64,000 nucleotides of DNA from Leeuwenhoekiella marinoflava DSM 3653. GTDB taxonomy: Bacteria > Bacteroidota > Bacteroidia > Flavobacteriales > Flavobacteriaceae. The notes under the pieces were generated by a model that had not been told where the DNA came from, did no database searches, and saw only the letters and a list, made by a program, of their open reading frames with translations. Where the stretch lies: contig NZ_FQUN01000011.1 of the NCBI RefSeq assembly GCF_900129005.1, positions 1-64,000 of the forward strand, in the 5' to 3' direction. Below are positions 42,937-52,628 of the stretch, one piece after another; the first letter of the stretch is position 1; the number at the start of each line of letters is the position of its first letter. The translations under genes and the position numbers were made by a program.

Positions 42937-43542
42937 ATGAAGACTGAAATACTACAAAACGCAACACAACTATTTTTAAATCAAGGATTTAAAAGCGTTA
43001 CTATGGATGATATCGCTGCACATATGGGCATATCAAAAAAGACGATCTATGCAAATTATGCTCATAAAACCGAGTTAGTACATGCTGTAGGATTTGAAAT
43101 ATTAAATAATGTTCAATGTGGTGTGCAAAATCTACTCACAGAACATATGAACCCTATTGAAGAGCTTTATGAAATAAAAAAATATGTTATGCAGCATCTA
43201 CAGGGAGAAAAAACCTCATCAATACAGCAGCTTATAAAATATTACCCAAAAATATTTGAAGAATTACGCGCTATTCAATACGACTTTATGCGTGGCTGTA
43301 TGGAAAAAAATATCACCCGTGGCATTGAACAAGGGCTCTTTAGAAAAAATCTGGAAGTAGAATTTATATCCCGAATGTATCAGGTAGGAATAACGAACAT
43401 AAAAGACGAAAGTATTTTCCCAACAGAAAAGTTTCCGCACGCGGTTTTATATGAAATGTATCTGGAATACCATTTACGTGGCATTGTAACCCCTGAAGGC
43501 AGAAAAATCCTCAATCAATTAATTCATTCAAATCAAGACTAA
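42937..43542 (+). CDS. TetR/AcrR family transcriptional regulator
   Basis: 201 residues from ATG 42937; a TTG 12 nt upstream is an unlikely start because it overlaps the -7 box region. The N-terminal helix-turn-helix (about residues 23-46, TMDDIAAHMGISKKTIYANY) is followed by a helical ligand domain. It likely represses the efflux operon it heads. The last base of its stop codon is the first base of the tolC start (TAATG), so translation is coupled. Confidence 0.9.
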   Translation: MKTEILQNATQLFLNQGFKSVTMDDIAAHMGISKKTIYANYAHKTELVHAVGFEILNNVQCGVQNLLTEHMNPIEELYEIKKYVMQHLQGEKTSSIQQLIKYYPKIFEELRAIQYDFMRGCMEKNITRGIEQGLFRKNLEVEFISRMYQVGITNIKDESIFPTEKFPHAVLYEMYLEYHLRGIVTPEGRKILNQLIHSNQD

Positions 43543-44921
43543 TGCGAAAATCACTCCTCCTTTTTACTTGTGCTCTGGGACTTTATTTCCCTGTAAAAGC
43601 TCAGGATTCAACAGAGGTACAATCTTATGCACTCAGTTTACAAGAAGCTATTACTTATGGCCTTGAAAACAGTTATACTGCAAAAAATGCACAAACAGAC
43701 ATAGAGATTGCTTTAAAACAAAAATGGGAAGTCATCGCTCAGGGATTACCTCAAATCTCTGGTGAAGTAACCTACCAAAATCAGTTGATACAGCCTACCT
43801 CTTTTATACCTGCTGAAGTATTTGACCCTAGCGCAGATCCTGGTGAGTTTCTACCAGTACAGTTTAGTCAAAAACAAAATGCATCTGCGGTCGCGACCTG
43901 GAATCAGTTGATTTTTGACGGTTCGTATATCGTAGGAGTTCAGTCTGCAAAGACACTTTTACAAATTTCTGAAAATGCAAAAGTAAAAACCGATCTCGAG
44001 GTCAAGCAAGACATTATTGAAGCTTACGGAAACGTTCTGCTCGCTCAGGAAAGTATTACAATTTTTCAGAAAAACTTAAAGACTATTACTAAGAATCTTG
44101 AGGACACCCGCAAGATTTTTGAAAATGGTCTTGGTGAAGAAGAAGATGTAGAGCAATTACAAATCACAGCTTTAGGGCTCGAGACGCAGTTAAACAATAC
44201 GGTACGTCAACTTGCCATCGCTTACGATATGCTAAAGCTTACCTTAGGAATACCTATAGACAGTAAACTTGTAGTCACTGACAACTTAGAAGATGTAACC
44301 ATGCAGTATTATGATCTTAATCTGCTTACACAAGACATTCAAGCTGAAAAGAATATAGATTTTCGTATTGCTCAAGATCAAACCAATCTGGCAGAGACCG
44401 AAGTTAAGCTTGAAAAAAGCAAGGCGCTTCCCCGCCTGAGTGCATATATAAATTATGGAGCTTCAGGAGCGAGTAATCAGTTTACGTTTTTTAGTGATGA
44501 GCAACGTTACTTTGAACAATCAATAATTGGAGTTTCACTTACTGTACCTATATTCAGTAGTGGAATGCGCGCAGCAAAAACTGCTCAAAAAGAACTGGCT
44601 TACAAACAAAGTCTTGAAGATTTAGAGCTAGCTCGCAATCAAGTAAAACTTCAGATTGCAAGAGCTCGTAATGATTACCAGTTTGCTTTAGACAACTTTG
44701 GTACTCAAGAAAAAAACTTAGCCCTTGCAGAACGTATAGAAAACAAAAACGCTATCAAATTCTTTGAAGGTATCGCCAGCAGTTTTGAGCTGAGCGAAGC
44801 ACAATCTCAACTCTATCAAGCACAACAAGATTACTTACAGGCTATGTATGATGTCATTGCCAATAAAGCAGCACTAGAAAAAGTTTTAGACACTACTATT
44901 TACAAACCAAAAGAAGACTAA
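43542..44921 (+). CDS. tolC: TolC-family outer membrane efflux protein
   Basis: 459 residues with a signal peptide (cleavage near VKAQD). Two repeats of the OEP fold follow, with long coiled-coil helices rich in Leu/Gln/Ala, for example about 130-240 and 340-440. It forms the trimeric outer membrane channel for the adaptor and RND pump encoded next. The start overlaps the tetR stop by one base. Confidence 0.92.
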   Translation: MRKSLLLFTCALGLYFPVKAQDSTEVQSYALSLQEAITYGLENSYTAKNAQTDIEIALKQKWEVIAQGLPQISGEVTYQNQLIQPTSFIPAEVFDPSADPGEFLPVQFSQKQNASAVATWNQLIFDGSYIVGVQSAKTLLQISENAKVKTDLEVKQDIIEAYGNVLLAQESITIFQKNLKTITKNLEDTRKIFENGLGEEEDVEQLQITALGLETQLNNTVRQLAIAYDMLKLTLGIPIDSKLVVTDNLEDVTMQYYDLNLLTQDIQAEKNIDFRIAQDQTNLAETEVKLEKSKALPRLSAYINYGASGASNQFTFFSDEQRYFEQSIIGVSLTVPIFSSGMRAAKTAQKELAYKQSLEDLELARNQVKLQIARARNDYQFALDNFGTQEKNLALAERIENKNAIKFFEGIASSFELSEAQSQLYQAQQDYLQAMYDVIANKAALEKVLDTTIYKPKED

Positions 44922-44940
44922 CCTCAGACACCTTATATCT

Positions 44941-46119
44941 ATGAAAAATATATTCACCCTAGCATTTGTAACCTTATTGCTTGTTTCCTGTGGAGGCAAA
45001 GAAGAGTCTGTTGAGGCTGTTATTGAAAAGGGCGATTTAAGCACAATGCGTGCTAAAAAAACCGAATTGCTTGCGCAACAAAATGAGCTAAAAGCAAATA
45101 TCGACTCGCTTAATGCAGCAATCGAAAAAAAAGACGTTAAAAAGAAAGCCGCACTGGTTACAACTACAACGCTTAAAGACACCTTATTCAAGCATTATTT
45201 TGAAGTTCAAGGAAATGTAAATACAGATCAAAACATCATTCTTTATGCAGAATACACGGGTGTACTGACACAAATTTATGTAAAAGAAGGGCAACGCGTT
45301 TCTAAAGGGCAACGTCTGGCTCGTATAGATGATGGTGGTTTAAGTAGCGAACTGGCTCGCCAAGAGGCACAAACTGCTTTAGCAAAAACTACATACGAAC
45401 GTCAAAAAAGACTTTGGGACCAGCAAATAGGCTCAGAAATCACCTATCTGGAAGCTAAATCTAATTATGATGCGATGCAAGCTGCAGCAGATCAGTTGCG
45501 CTCACGGGTTTCTAAAACGGTAATTACCGCACCGTTCTCTGGGGTTGTTGACAATACGTTAGCAGATCAGGGGCAAGTTGTAAATGCTGGTCAAACCGGA
45601 GTTTTACGTTTGGTAAACCTTAGCGATATGTATGTTGAAGCTTCAATACCAGAATCTTTTTTAGGTAAAGTTGAAGAGGGAACCGAAGTAAAAATCAGAC
45701 TGGCTTCAATAGGTAAAACATACGACGGAAAGATCAGACAGGTAGGAAACTTTGTAAACCCGGATAACCGAACGTTTGACGTCAAAATTTCAATACCAAA
45801 CCCTGATAATGCTATAAAACCTAACCTTATTGCGACGGTAATGGTTAATGACTATGCTGTAGAAAGCACGATAGTTATCCCGGAAAATGTAATTCAACAG
45901 AATGCTATGGGTAACAGCATCACCTATATATTTGATGAGCAAGCAGACGGTACTGCCCTTGCTAAACAAGTTCAAATAGAAAAAGGTTACAGTGATAATC
46001 AGCTTGTAGAAATTGTTTCCGGCCTTGAGGCCGGTGACCAACTTATTATAGAAGGTGTACGCTCGTTAAGAGATGGCCAGCCTGTAGAATTAAAAGACAA
46101 ATCTTCAAACAACCTGTAA
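44941..46119 (+). CDS. RND efflux periplasmic adaptor (membrane fusion protein), lipoprotein
   Basis: 392 residues with a lipoprotein signal (LLLVSCGGKEE, Cys at about residue 17). A coiled-coil N-terminal stretch (about 34-70) not seen in AcrA precedes the usual lipoyl-like, alpha-hairpin and beta-barrel domains, including TGVLTQIYVKEGQRVSKGQ and TAPFSGVVDNTLADQGQVV. It bridges the RND pump and TolC. It follows tolC by 19 bp and precedes the pump by one base. Confidence 0.92.
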   Translation: MKNIFTLAFVTLLLVSCGGKEESVEAVIEKGDLSTMRAKKTELLAQQNELKANIDSLNAAIEKKDVKKKAALVTTTTLKDTLFKHYFEVQGNVNTDQNIILYAEYTGVLTQIYVKEGQRVSKGQRLARIDDGGLSSELARQEAQTALAKTTYERQKRLWDQQIGSEITYLEAKSNYDAMQAAADQLRSRVSKTVITAPFSGVVDNTLADQGQVVNAGQTGVLRLVNLSDMYVEASIPESFLGKVEEGTEVKIRLASIGKTYDGKIRQVGNFVNPDNRTFDVKISIPNPDNAIKPNLIATVMVNDYAVESTIVIPENVIQQNAMGNSITYIFDEQADGTALAKQVQIEKGYSDNQLVEIVSGLEAGDQLIIEGVRSLRDGQPVELKDKSSNNL

Positions 46120-46120
46120 G

Positions 46121-49100
46121 ATGGCAAAAAACACCTATAAAGAATTTGGCATATCATCCTGGGCAATAGACAACAAGATGACGGTATATGTTATTACCGC
46201 AATCATCTTATTGAGTGGTCTTGCTGCCTACTACAGTATGCCTCGAGAAGCGTTCCCTGAGATTATAGAAACTAAGATTTACGTGAGCTCTGTAAACCCG
46301 GGTAACGCTGCAGAAGATGTAGAAAAATTCATTACAGAACCTCTTGAAGAAGAGTTTAATGATATTGCCGGAGTTAAGGAGATAACTTCTACTACGCTTC
46401 AGGATTATAGTATCATCATCGTAGAATTTGAAGAAGATGTTGATGTAAACGTAGCTAAGACCAAGGTAAAAGATAAAGTTGACCTCATAAAAGCAGAGAC
46501 AACATGGCCTACATTAGACAATGGCGCTAAGATAGAACCTAATATTTTTGATCTTAACATTTCCGAAGAGCAGCCTATCTTAAACATCAACCTTACCGGA
46601 GATTTTCAGGTTCAGCAATTAAAGGATTACGCAGAGCACCTTCAGGATAAGATAGAATTGCTTCCACAGATTAAAGAAGCAACGATTCGAGGTGCTGAAG
46701 AGCAAGAAGTTGAAGTAGCTGTTGACATTTATAAAATGACCGCTTCTAAAGTGAGTTTTGACAATGTTATTAATGCGATTAAATCAGAAAACAATACCAT
46801 CTCTGCAGGTAACGTGATTTCAGACGGACTTCGTAAAAACATACGCGTTCTGGGAGAAATTAAAAACCCAAGAGAACTCAACAATATTGTTGTTAAACGC
46901 GACGGCGGTAACATTTTCTTAAAAGATATCGCCACCATTCGCTTTAAAGAAAAAGATGCTACCACTTTTGCGCGCGAATACGGTCAGCCGGTGGTTATGC
47001 TTGACGTTAAAAAACGTGCCGGTAAAAATATGATTGAAGCGGTAGAGTCTATTAAGAAAATCGTAGCAGAAGAAAGAGATAACTATTACCCGGAGTCTTT
47101 ACACATAAGCCTTACTAACGACCAGTCTATCAAAACCGAAAATCAGGTTGATGATTTGGTAAACAACATCATTTTTGGTGTGATCCTCGTAGTTGTGGTT
47201 CTGATGTTTTTCTTAGGATTTAGAAATGCATTATTTGTAGGATTTGCGATTCCGCTTTCTATGTTTATGTCGCTTACCATTCTTTCGGCATTAGGCTTTA
47301 CATTGAATACCATGGTGCTTTTTGGTCTGGTTATGGGACTGGGTATGCTGGTGGATAACGGTATTGTGGTGGTAGAAAACGTATACTCCTTGATGGATCA
47401 GGGCATGTCGCGTATCAAAGCCGCAAAACAGGGTGTTGGTGAGATTGCCTGGCCTATTATCGCTTCTACGGCAACTACACTTGCAGCCTTTTTCCCCTTA
47501 GGATTGTGGCCGGGAACTATAGGTAAATTTATGATTTATTTCCCCATCACTCTTTCTATTGTATTGAGTTCGTCTCTTTTTGTAGCCTTGATCATCAACT
47601 CGATGTTGACGTCTCGCTTTATGAAATTAGAAGAGGAAGAACTTACTAAGAAAAAGCTGGTACGCTACAGCCTAGTTTTAGCCGGAGTAGGAGTTATTTT
47701 ATTGATTGCCGGTTTTGTTATAGATTCTGGTGGTTTCCGTGGAATAGGAAATCTGATGCTATTAGCTGCTATTTTGCTTTGGGCATACAAGTACTTCCTT
47801 GCCGGTGCAGTGCGCTATTTTCAGTTTAAATCGCTTAGAGATCTAGAGAATTTTTACGAACGTTTCTTAAAATATGCGCTTCGCGGAAAGAAAGCCTACG
47901 TATTTTTCTTCGGAACTTTTGGGATGTTGATTGTATCATTCATTCTTATCGGATTAGTTCAACCTAACGTTTTATTCTTCCCCGAAAATGAACCCAATCA
48001 AATCATCACGTATATAGAATATCCTGAAGGTACAGCTATAGAAAAAACAAACACGCTTACCAAACAGGTTGAAGACCGCATTTTTGAGGCAATCAAAAAA
48101 TATGAGGATGAAGATGGATACAACTATATGGTTGAATCTGCTATTTCTCAGGTAGGTCAAGGTGCAGGAAACCCACAAACCGATGGTGGTCAAAGTAACG
48201 AGATGCCCCATAAAGGTAAAGTGACGCTCTCTATGCGGGATTTCAAGTTGCGTCGCGGTGTGATGAGTAGCACGGTTTTATCTGAAGTACGTGAGGCGGT
48301 TAAAGGATTCCCGGGAGCATCAGTAACTGTTGAAAAAGATGCTGCGGGACCTCCGGTAGGTTACCCGGTAAACATTGAGATTAGCGGTGAAGATTATGAG
48401 CAAATGTTGCTTGCTGCAGAAAATATGCGCTCGTATATTGAAGATCTTGGTATAGGCGGTATCGAAGAATTGAAACTTGATGTAAACCGCTCTAAAGCAG
48501 AATTAGGCGTTACGGTTAACCGTGAAAAAGCGGGTCAATTAGGCATTTCCACAGTCGCTATTGGTCAGACATTGAGACGCTCGGTTTATGGTGAAGAAGC
48601 TTCTACTTACAAAGATGGAGATGACGACTACGAAATCAATGTGCGCTTTAATGAAGAATACCGTTATGATGAGAATGCGTTGTTCAATCAGCCGGTAACC
48701 TTTAGAAACAATCAAGGTGAAATTATACAGGTTCCTATATCTGCATTAGTTGATACCAAAGCTACTTCCGCATTTAGCGCGATAAAACGCAAAGATCTCA
48801 AGCGCGTAATCACCTTATATTCTAACGTATTACAGGGGTATAATGCTACGGAAATTGTAAACCAACTCAAGCAAGAGCTTTCGGGTTATGATTTGCCTAC
48901 CGGTACTTCATTCAGTTTTACAGGTGAACAAGAAGAGCAAGCCGATAACATGAGCTTCTTATTGATGGCTTTAGGTATCGCAATGGGCTCAATCCTTTTG
49001 ATTCTGGTTGCTCAATTCAATTCCCTATCCAAACCAGTCATCATCTTAATGGCGGTAATATTGAGTTTAGTAGGTGTATTCTTAGGTCTAATCATCTTCA

Positions 49101-49627
49101 ATATGGACTTTGTAATCCTGATGACAATGATGGGTATTATTTCGCTGGCAGGTATTGTAGTGAATAACGCCATAGTATTAATAGATTATACCCAAATCCT
49201 CATCGACCGTAAAAAAGAAGAATTGGGTTATGAAGAAGATGATTTATTAACTCGTGAAGACTATTTTAAACTAACGGTTGCCGGTGGTAAATCCCGTTTA
49301 AGACCGGTATTGCTTACCGCAATCACAACCGTACTTGGTTTGATTCCACTGGCGGTAGGACTCAACATTGATTTCTTTGGTCTATTTACAGATTATGATC
49401 CCGCAATTTATATTGGGGGAGACAACGTGATTTTCTGGGGGCCCCTTGCGTGGACGGTTATTTTCGGTTTGGTTTTCGCAACCTTCCTGACCTTAGTAAT
49501 TGTACCGGTAATGTTCTACTTAACAAACCGAGCGAAAGTTAGATTCAACGACAAGAAAAAAGCACGTGAAAAGCAAAAGGAGCAGGCAAAGCTTGAAGCT
49601 GCTAACAATGATACGAGTGAAAATTAA
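46121..49627 (+). CDS. RND-family efflux pump permease (AcrB-like)
   Basis: 1168 residues, about 100 more than E. coli AcrB. Twelve-helix RND layout with TM1 near residue 20, a first helical block with GMLVDNGIVVVENVYSLM (proton-relay Asp), porter domains and a second block near 955-1130. An additional hydrophobic pair lies between the two halves (about 515-560), and a Lys/Glu-rich C-terminal tail follows. Drug or lipid export is driven by the proton gradient. It is the last gene of the tetR-tolC-adaptor-pump operon, closed by a terminator at 49651. Substrate unknown. Confidence 0.93.
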   Translation: MAKNTYKEFGISSWAIDNKMTVYVITAIILLSGLAAYYSMPREAFPEIIETKIYVSSVNPGNAAEDVEKFITEPLEEEFNDIAGVKEITSTTLQDYSIIIVEFEEDVDVNVAKTKVKDKVDLIKAETTWPTLDNGAKIEPNIFDLNISEEQPILNINLTGDFQVQQLKDYAEHLQDKIELLPQIKEATIRGAEEQEVEVAVDIYKMTASKVSFDNVINAIKSENNTISAGNVISDGLRKNIRVLGEIKNPRELNNIVVKRDGGNIFLKDIATIRFKEKDATTFAREYGQPVVMLDVKKRAGKNMIEAVESIKKIVAEERDNYYPESLHISLTNDQSIKTENQVDDLVNNIIFGVILVVVVLMFFLGFRNALFVGFAIPLSMFMSLTILSALGFTLNTMVLFGLVMGLGMLVDNGIVVVENVYSLMDQGMSRIKAAKQGVGEIAWPIIASTATTLAAFFPLGLWPGTIGKFMIYFPITLSIVLSSSLFVALIINSMLTSRFMKLEEEELTKKKLVRYSLVLAGVGVILLIAGFVIDSGGFRGIGNLMLLAAILLWAYKYFLAGAVRYFQFKSLRDLENFYERFLKYALRGKKAYVFFFGTFGMLIVSFILIGLVQPNVLFFPENEPNQIITYIEYPEGTAIEKTNTLTKQVEDRIFEAIKKYEDEDGYNYMVESAISQVGQGAGNPQTDGGQSNEMPHKGKVTLSMRDFKLRRGVMSSTVLSEVREAVKGFPGASVTVEKDAAGPPVGYPVNIEISGEDYEQMLLAAENMRSYIEDLGIGGIEELKLDVNRSKAELGVTVNREKAGQLGISTVAIGQTLRRSVYGEEASTYKDGDDDYEINVRFNEEYRYDENALFNQPVTFRNNQGEIIQVPISALVDTKATSAFSAIKRKDLKRVITLYSNVLQGYNATEIVNQLKQELSGYDLPTGTSFSFTGEQEEQADNMSFLLMALGIAMGSILLILVAQFNSLSKPVIILMAVILSLVGVFLGLIIFNMDFVILMTMMGIISLAGIVVNNAIVLIDYTQILIDRKKEELGYEEDDLLTREDYFKLTVAGGKSRLRPVLLTAITTVLGLIPLAVGLNIDFFGLFTDYDPAIYIGGDNVIFWGPLAWTVIFGLVFATFLTLVIVPVMFYLTNRAKVRFNDKKKAREKQKEQAKLEAANNDTSEN

Positions 49628-49650
49628 TTTTAAGTTTTAGTTAGATTTGA

Positions 49651-49682
49651 AAAAGCAGAAGTGTAACGCTTCTGCTTTTTTG
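49651..49682 (+). terminator. rho-independent terminator of the efflux operon
   Basis: The stem AAAAGCAGAAG / CTTCTGCTTTT with a short loop is followed by T6 on the plus strand, 24 bp after the pump stop. Confidence 0.85.
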
Positions 49683-49754
49683 TTTGATCACAAAACGCCA
49701 TCAGTATTTAAAAAAATAAAAGAAAACAATACTGCGCTACTTAGGTTAACTTCT

Positions 49755-49762
49755 TAAATTTG
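49755..49762 (+). promoter_or_regulatory. candidate -7 box for aspS
   Basis: TAAATTTG, full TAnnTTTG match 18 nt before the aspS ATG. No TTTG at the -33 distance. Confidence 0.35.
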
Positions 49763-49780
49763 CACCTCAAATAATCAAGC

Positions 49781-51529
49781 ATGTACAGAACGCACAATAA
49801 CGGAGCTTTACGCGCCGAACATATAAACGAAACGGTAACCCTTGCCGGATGGGTACAAAAATCCCGCGATAAAGGCTTTATGATCTGGGTTGACTTACGA
49901 GACCGTTACGGCATCACCCAACTTATTTTTGACGAGGAGCGTACCCCTAAAGAAGTGATGGATCTCGCTAAAACCTTAGGACGTGAGTTTGTGATTCAGG
50001 TAACCGGTAAAGTGATCGAGCGCGAGTCTAAGAATGCGAAGATGGCTACTGGTGATGTGGAGCTTTTAGTAGAAAAACTTGAGGTTCTCAATCAGGCAAA
50101 AACACCACCTTTTACGATTGAAGATACAACTGATGGCGGAGAAGATTTACGGATGAAATACCGCTATCTCGATATTCGTCGCAATCCGGTAAAAGAAAAA
50201 CTCATCTTTAGACACAAAGTGAGTATCGCCGTGCGTAATTACTTATCTGAACAAGGATTTATAGAGGTTGAAACGCCCTATTTGATCAAATCTACTCCGG
50301 AAGGTGCCCGTGATTTTGTGGTACCCAGCCGTATGAATGAAGGCCAATTTTACGCGCTTCCGCAATCACCACAGACTTTTAAGCAATTGCTTATGGTAGG
50401 TGGTATGGATAAGTATTTTCAGATTGTAAAATGCTTTAGAGACGAAGATCTGCGTGCAGATCGCCAGCCGGAATTCACACAGATTGACTGTGAAATGGCA
50501 TTTGTAGAGCAAGAAGATATCCTGAATATTTTTGAAGGCTTGACCAAGCATCTCTTGAAAGAGGTCGTAGGTTTTGAGATCGAAAACTTCCCGAGAATGA
50601 CCTATGACGAGGCGATGGCTAAATACGGTAATGATAAGCCGGACATTCGTTTTGGGATGGAGTTTGGCGAACTCAATGCCGTTGCACAACATAAAGATTT
50701 TAAAGTCTTCAATAGTGCAGAGCTGGTGGTAGGTATCGCAGTTCCCGGCGGAGCTGGTTACACGCGTAAAGAAATTGATAAATTGATTGACTGGGTAAAG
50801 CGACCACAAGTGGGTGCTCTGGGAATGGTTTATGTGAAATGCAACGAAGACGGAAGCTTTAAATCTTCCGTAGATAAATTTTACGATCAGGAGGATCTTG
50901 CTAAATGGGCTGAAGCTACAGGAGCTAAACCCGGCGATCTAATCTGTGTACTTTCCGGAGAATCCTTTAAAACGCGTACCCAATTGAGTGCGCTGCGTAT
51001 GGAACTTGGTAATCAAATGGGCTTACGTAAGTCAGACGAATTTGCACCCTTATGGGTGGTAGATTTCCCACTCTTAGAATGGGACGAAGAAACCGAGCGC
51101 TACCATGCCATGCACCACCCCTTCACCTCGCCGAAACCGGGACAATTGGAATTATTGGATACTAACCCGGGAGCGGTTAAAGCAAACGCCTACGACCTTG
51201 TATTGAATGGAAACGAGATAGGTGGCGGTTCGATACGTATTCACGATAAAGAAACCCAGTCTAAAATGTTTGACTACCTCGGCTTTACTAAAGAAGAGGC
51301 ACAAGCACAGTTTGGCTTCTTGATGGACGCTTTTCAATACGGTGCACCACCTCACGGTGGCCTTGCTTTTGGTTTAGACAGACTGGTAGCCATTCTGGGT
51401 GGTCAAGAAACCATACGCGACTTTATTGCATTTCCTAAAAACAATGCCGGTCGCGATGTCATGATAGATGCTCCTGCAAAAATTGATGAAGCACAACTGA
51501 AAGAATTGAATTTGAAGGTTACTTTGTAG
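49781..51529 (+). CDS. aspS: aspartyl-tRNA synthetase
   Basis: 582 residues, the bacterial-type length, including the inserted GAD domain between motifs 2 and 3. The N-terminal OB fold contains [22 protein letters not shown]. Motif 2 region: [23 protein letters not shown]. Motif 3: [16 protein letters not shown]. It charges tRNA-Asp. A separate asnS is present, so a discriminating enzyme is expected; this cannot be proved from sequence. Followed by a strong terminator. Confidence 0.97.
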   Translation: MYRTHNNGALRAEHINETVTLAGWVQKSRDKGFMIWVDLRDRYGITQLIFDEERTPKEVMDLAKTLGREFVIQVTGKVIERESKNAKMATGDVELLVEKLEVLNQAKTPPFTIEDTTDGGEDLRMKYRYLDIRRNPVKEKLIFRHKVSIAVRNYLSEQGFIEVETPYLIKSTPEGARDFVVPSRMNEGQFYALPQSPQTFKQLLMVGGMDKYFQIVKCFRDEDLRADRQPEFTQIDCEMAFVEQEDILNIFEGLTKHLLKEVVGFEIENFPRMTYDEAMAKYGNDKPDIRFGMEFGELNAVAQHKDFKVFNSAELVVGIAVPGGAGYTRKEIDKLIDWVKRPQVGALGMVYVKCNEDGSFKSSVDKFYDQEDLAKWAEATGAKPGDLICVLSGESFKTRTQLSALRMELGNQMGLRKSDEFAPLWVVDFPLLEWDEETERYHAMHHPFTSPKPGQLELLDTNPGAVKANAYDLVLNGNEIGGGSIRIHDKETQSKMFDYLGFTKEEAQAQFGFLMDAFQYGAPPHGGLAFGLDRLVAILGGQETIRDFIAFPKNNAGRDVMIDAPAKIDEAQLKELNLKVTL

Positions 51530-51606
51530 TTGTATATCATAACATCAAGGCGTTAAAAACACTTTGAGAATTGTATACGTTAAAGTCTATCTGACCTATC
51601 TAAAAA

Positions 51607-51648
51607 AAAAGAGGCTGTCTAAAGTTTAAGACAGCCTCTTTTTTTATG
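51607..51648 (+). terminator. rho-independent terminator of aspS
   Basis: A near-perfect 13-bp stem (AAAGAGGCTGTCT / AGACAGCCTCTTT) with runs of A before and T after; 78 bp after the aspS stop. Confidence 0.88.
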
Positions 51649-51823
51649 CTACGTCAAGTTTTATTAGGGATAATTGTTGTGTTTAAGCAAAAATTGGAGT
51701 TAATCTGTACAGAATAGATGTGGCATTTTTCACTCCTCTAAATGGACTTCCATATGAATCTTATTCTAAACTATTCGCATAACGTATAGCTATACACTAT
51801 GGATAAGATAAGAATGCGTATAG

Positions 51824-51866
51824 GTAACTCCAAAGTCAGTCTACACTCCAACCATACTCAACCACA
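51824..51866 (-). repeat. 11-bp phased repeat array, left arm (inverted orientation)
   Basis: Read on the minus strand the units are TGTGGTTGAG (10 bp), TATGGTTGGAG, TGTAGACTGAC and TTTGGAGTTAC. All begin with TnTGG-like or TGTAG-like bases at 10-11 bp intervals. It faces the matching array at 51872-51925 and could form a hairpin with it. Confidence 0.6.
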
Positions 51867-51871
51867 GATTT

Positions 51872-51925
51872 TGTGGTAAAGTGTGGTTGGAGTGTGGTTG
51901 CACTGTGGTATCAGTGTGGTAGCAT
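51872..51925 (+). repeat. 11-bp phased repeat array, right arm
   Basis: Five units beginning TGTGGT start at 51872, 51882, 51893, 51904 and 51915 (spacing 10, 11, 11 and 11 bp). The common pattern is TGTGGTnnnAn. Spacing close to one helical turn puts all sites on one face of the DNA. Confidence 0.7.
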
Positions 51926-52048
51926 TACGCTTTTTACTTGGAAGGAGTTAGCCTTCTTTTTAAAGTATGTTGTTTCTAACTCAGGCTAAAAAAATATTCT
52001 CCACTACAAAACCTTATTGAAAACCCAACGTACCAAATCGTAGAGAAG

Positions 52049-52092
52049 TGTGCTTGCAGTGTAGTCTCAGTTTGAATTCGCTGTGAAATCAT
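52049..52092 (+). repeat. diverged second 11-bp phased array
   Basis: Units of 11 bp: TGTGCTTGCAG, TGTAGTCTCAG, TTTGAATTCGC and TGTGAAATCAT. They share the TnTG start and, in the first two, the AG end with the array at 51872-51925, as if a diverged copy. Confidence 0.5.
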
Positions 52093-52110
52093 TCGCAGCA
52101 ATCAAATTCA

Positions 52111-52157
52111 GCCCTAAAGTAGGGCAACTCCCAGGCAAAGCCTAGGCATCCCCTAGG
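52111..52157. repeat. cluster of three small hairpins
   Basis: GCCCTA-AAG-TAGGGC (52111-52125), AGGC-AAA-GCCT (52133-52143) and two CCTAGG palindromes at 52141 and 52152. All are within 47 bp, with similar AAAG and TAGG cores, so they may be diverged copies of one hairpin. Confidence 0.5.
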
Positions 52158-52162
52158 ATAGT

Positions 52163-52202
52163 GCATGAAGAGTGTATGAAAACCACTTTAAAAACGTATG
52201 AA
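52163..52202 (+). repeat. short array of GnATGAA at 11-bp spacing
   Basis: GCATGAA at 52163, GTATGAA at 52174 and GTATGAA at 52196, that is 11 and 22 bp apart, just upstream of the end of the truncated regulator gene. A third kind of 11-bp phased repeat in the same region. Confidence 0.4.
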
Positions 52203-52274
52203 ATTAAGATTTCCTTAACAATAGACCTGGTTGCTAGCTAATCTGTCCAAGTGGCTCGTGAACTTTAAAGAAAT

Positions 52275-52628
52275 CTATTTCTTTTTAATCAGTTCTTCTA
52301 AATAAGACAGCTTATCTCGCTCCGCTTGAACAAGGCGCTCATATAATTTCTTATTTTCTTCGTAAGCTTCAACAAGTTTGTCTAAAGGATTGAATGTTGC
52401 ATACATACCTTGATTAAAACTATTGCCTTGAGGGGCACTATTATCATAAAAGTTATTGAAATAATTGATGACATTTTCGTCTGAAAAATTTTCAATAGCT
52501 TCCGAAGTAACACCAAGGACCTTCGCAACCTCTTCTAATTTTTTATTTTCTAAGGTTTCACTCTGTTCGATGTGGGACACACTTTGCTGGCTAATACCTA
52601 ATTCTTCCGCAAGGGTTTCTTGCTTCAT
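52275..52628 (-). CDS. XRE-family helix-turn-helix protein, N-terminally truncated
   Basis: 117 residues from the internal ATG 52628. It starts inside the helix-turn-helix (MKQETLAEELGISQQSVSHI), followed by NYFNNFYDN and a coiled C-terminal region (NPLDKLVEAYEENKKLYERL). Codons upstream in the same frame, 52629-52664, read SVTKTNHIGLRG after a stop. In intact homologues I would expect about eight more residues (a basic helix) between NHIG and LRG, and an ATG where TAG stands. So helix 1 is missing and the gene is probably decayed. Such regulators are often linked to mobile elements; no integrase is visible here. Confidence 0.6.
   Translation of the reverse strand: MKQETLAEELGISQQSVSHIEQSETLENKKLEEVAKVLGVTSEAIENFSDENVINYFNNFYDNSAPQGNSFNQGMYATFNPLDKLVEAYEENKKLYERLVQAERDKLSYLEELIKKK

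Larger units (their letters stand above)
51530..52274. other. intergenic region after aspS, no convincing gene, many small repeats
   Basis: 745 bp without a recognisable coding frame. Beyond the aspS terminator it holds a 12-bp palindrome GTATAGCTATAC (51784-51795), several period-11 arrays (51824-51925, 52049-52092, 52163-52202) and three adjacent small hairpins (52111-52157). The composition and repeats differ from the other intergenic regions of the window and suggest remains of a mobile or regulatory element. Confidence 0.6.

Noticed and set aside
50366-50809. 147-residue minus-strand frame inside aspS
   Set aside because: Entirely inside the catalytic core and GAD region of aspS; no support.
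51530-52274. CRISPR array in the repeat-rich region after aspS
   Set aside because: Units are 11 bp without spacers of constant length and no cas gene is near, so this is not a CRISPR array.
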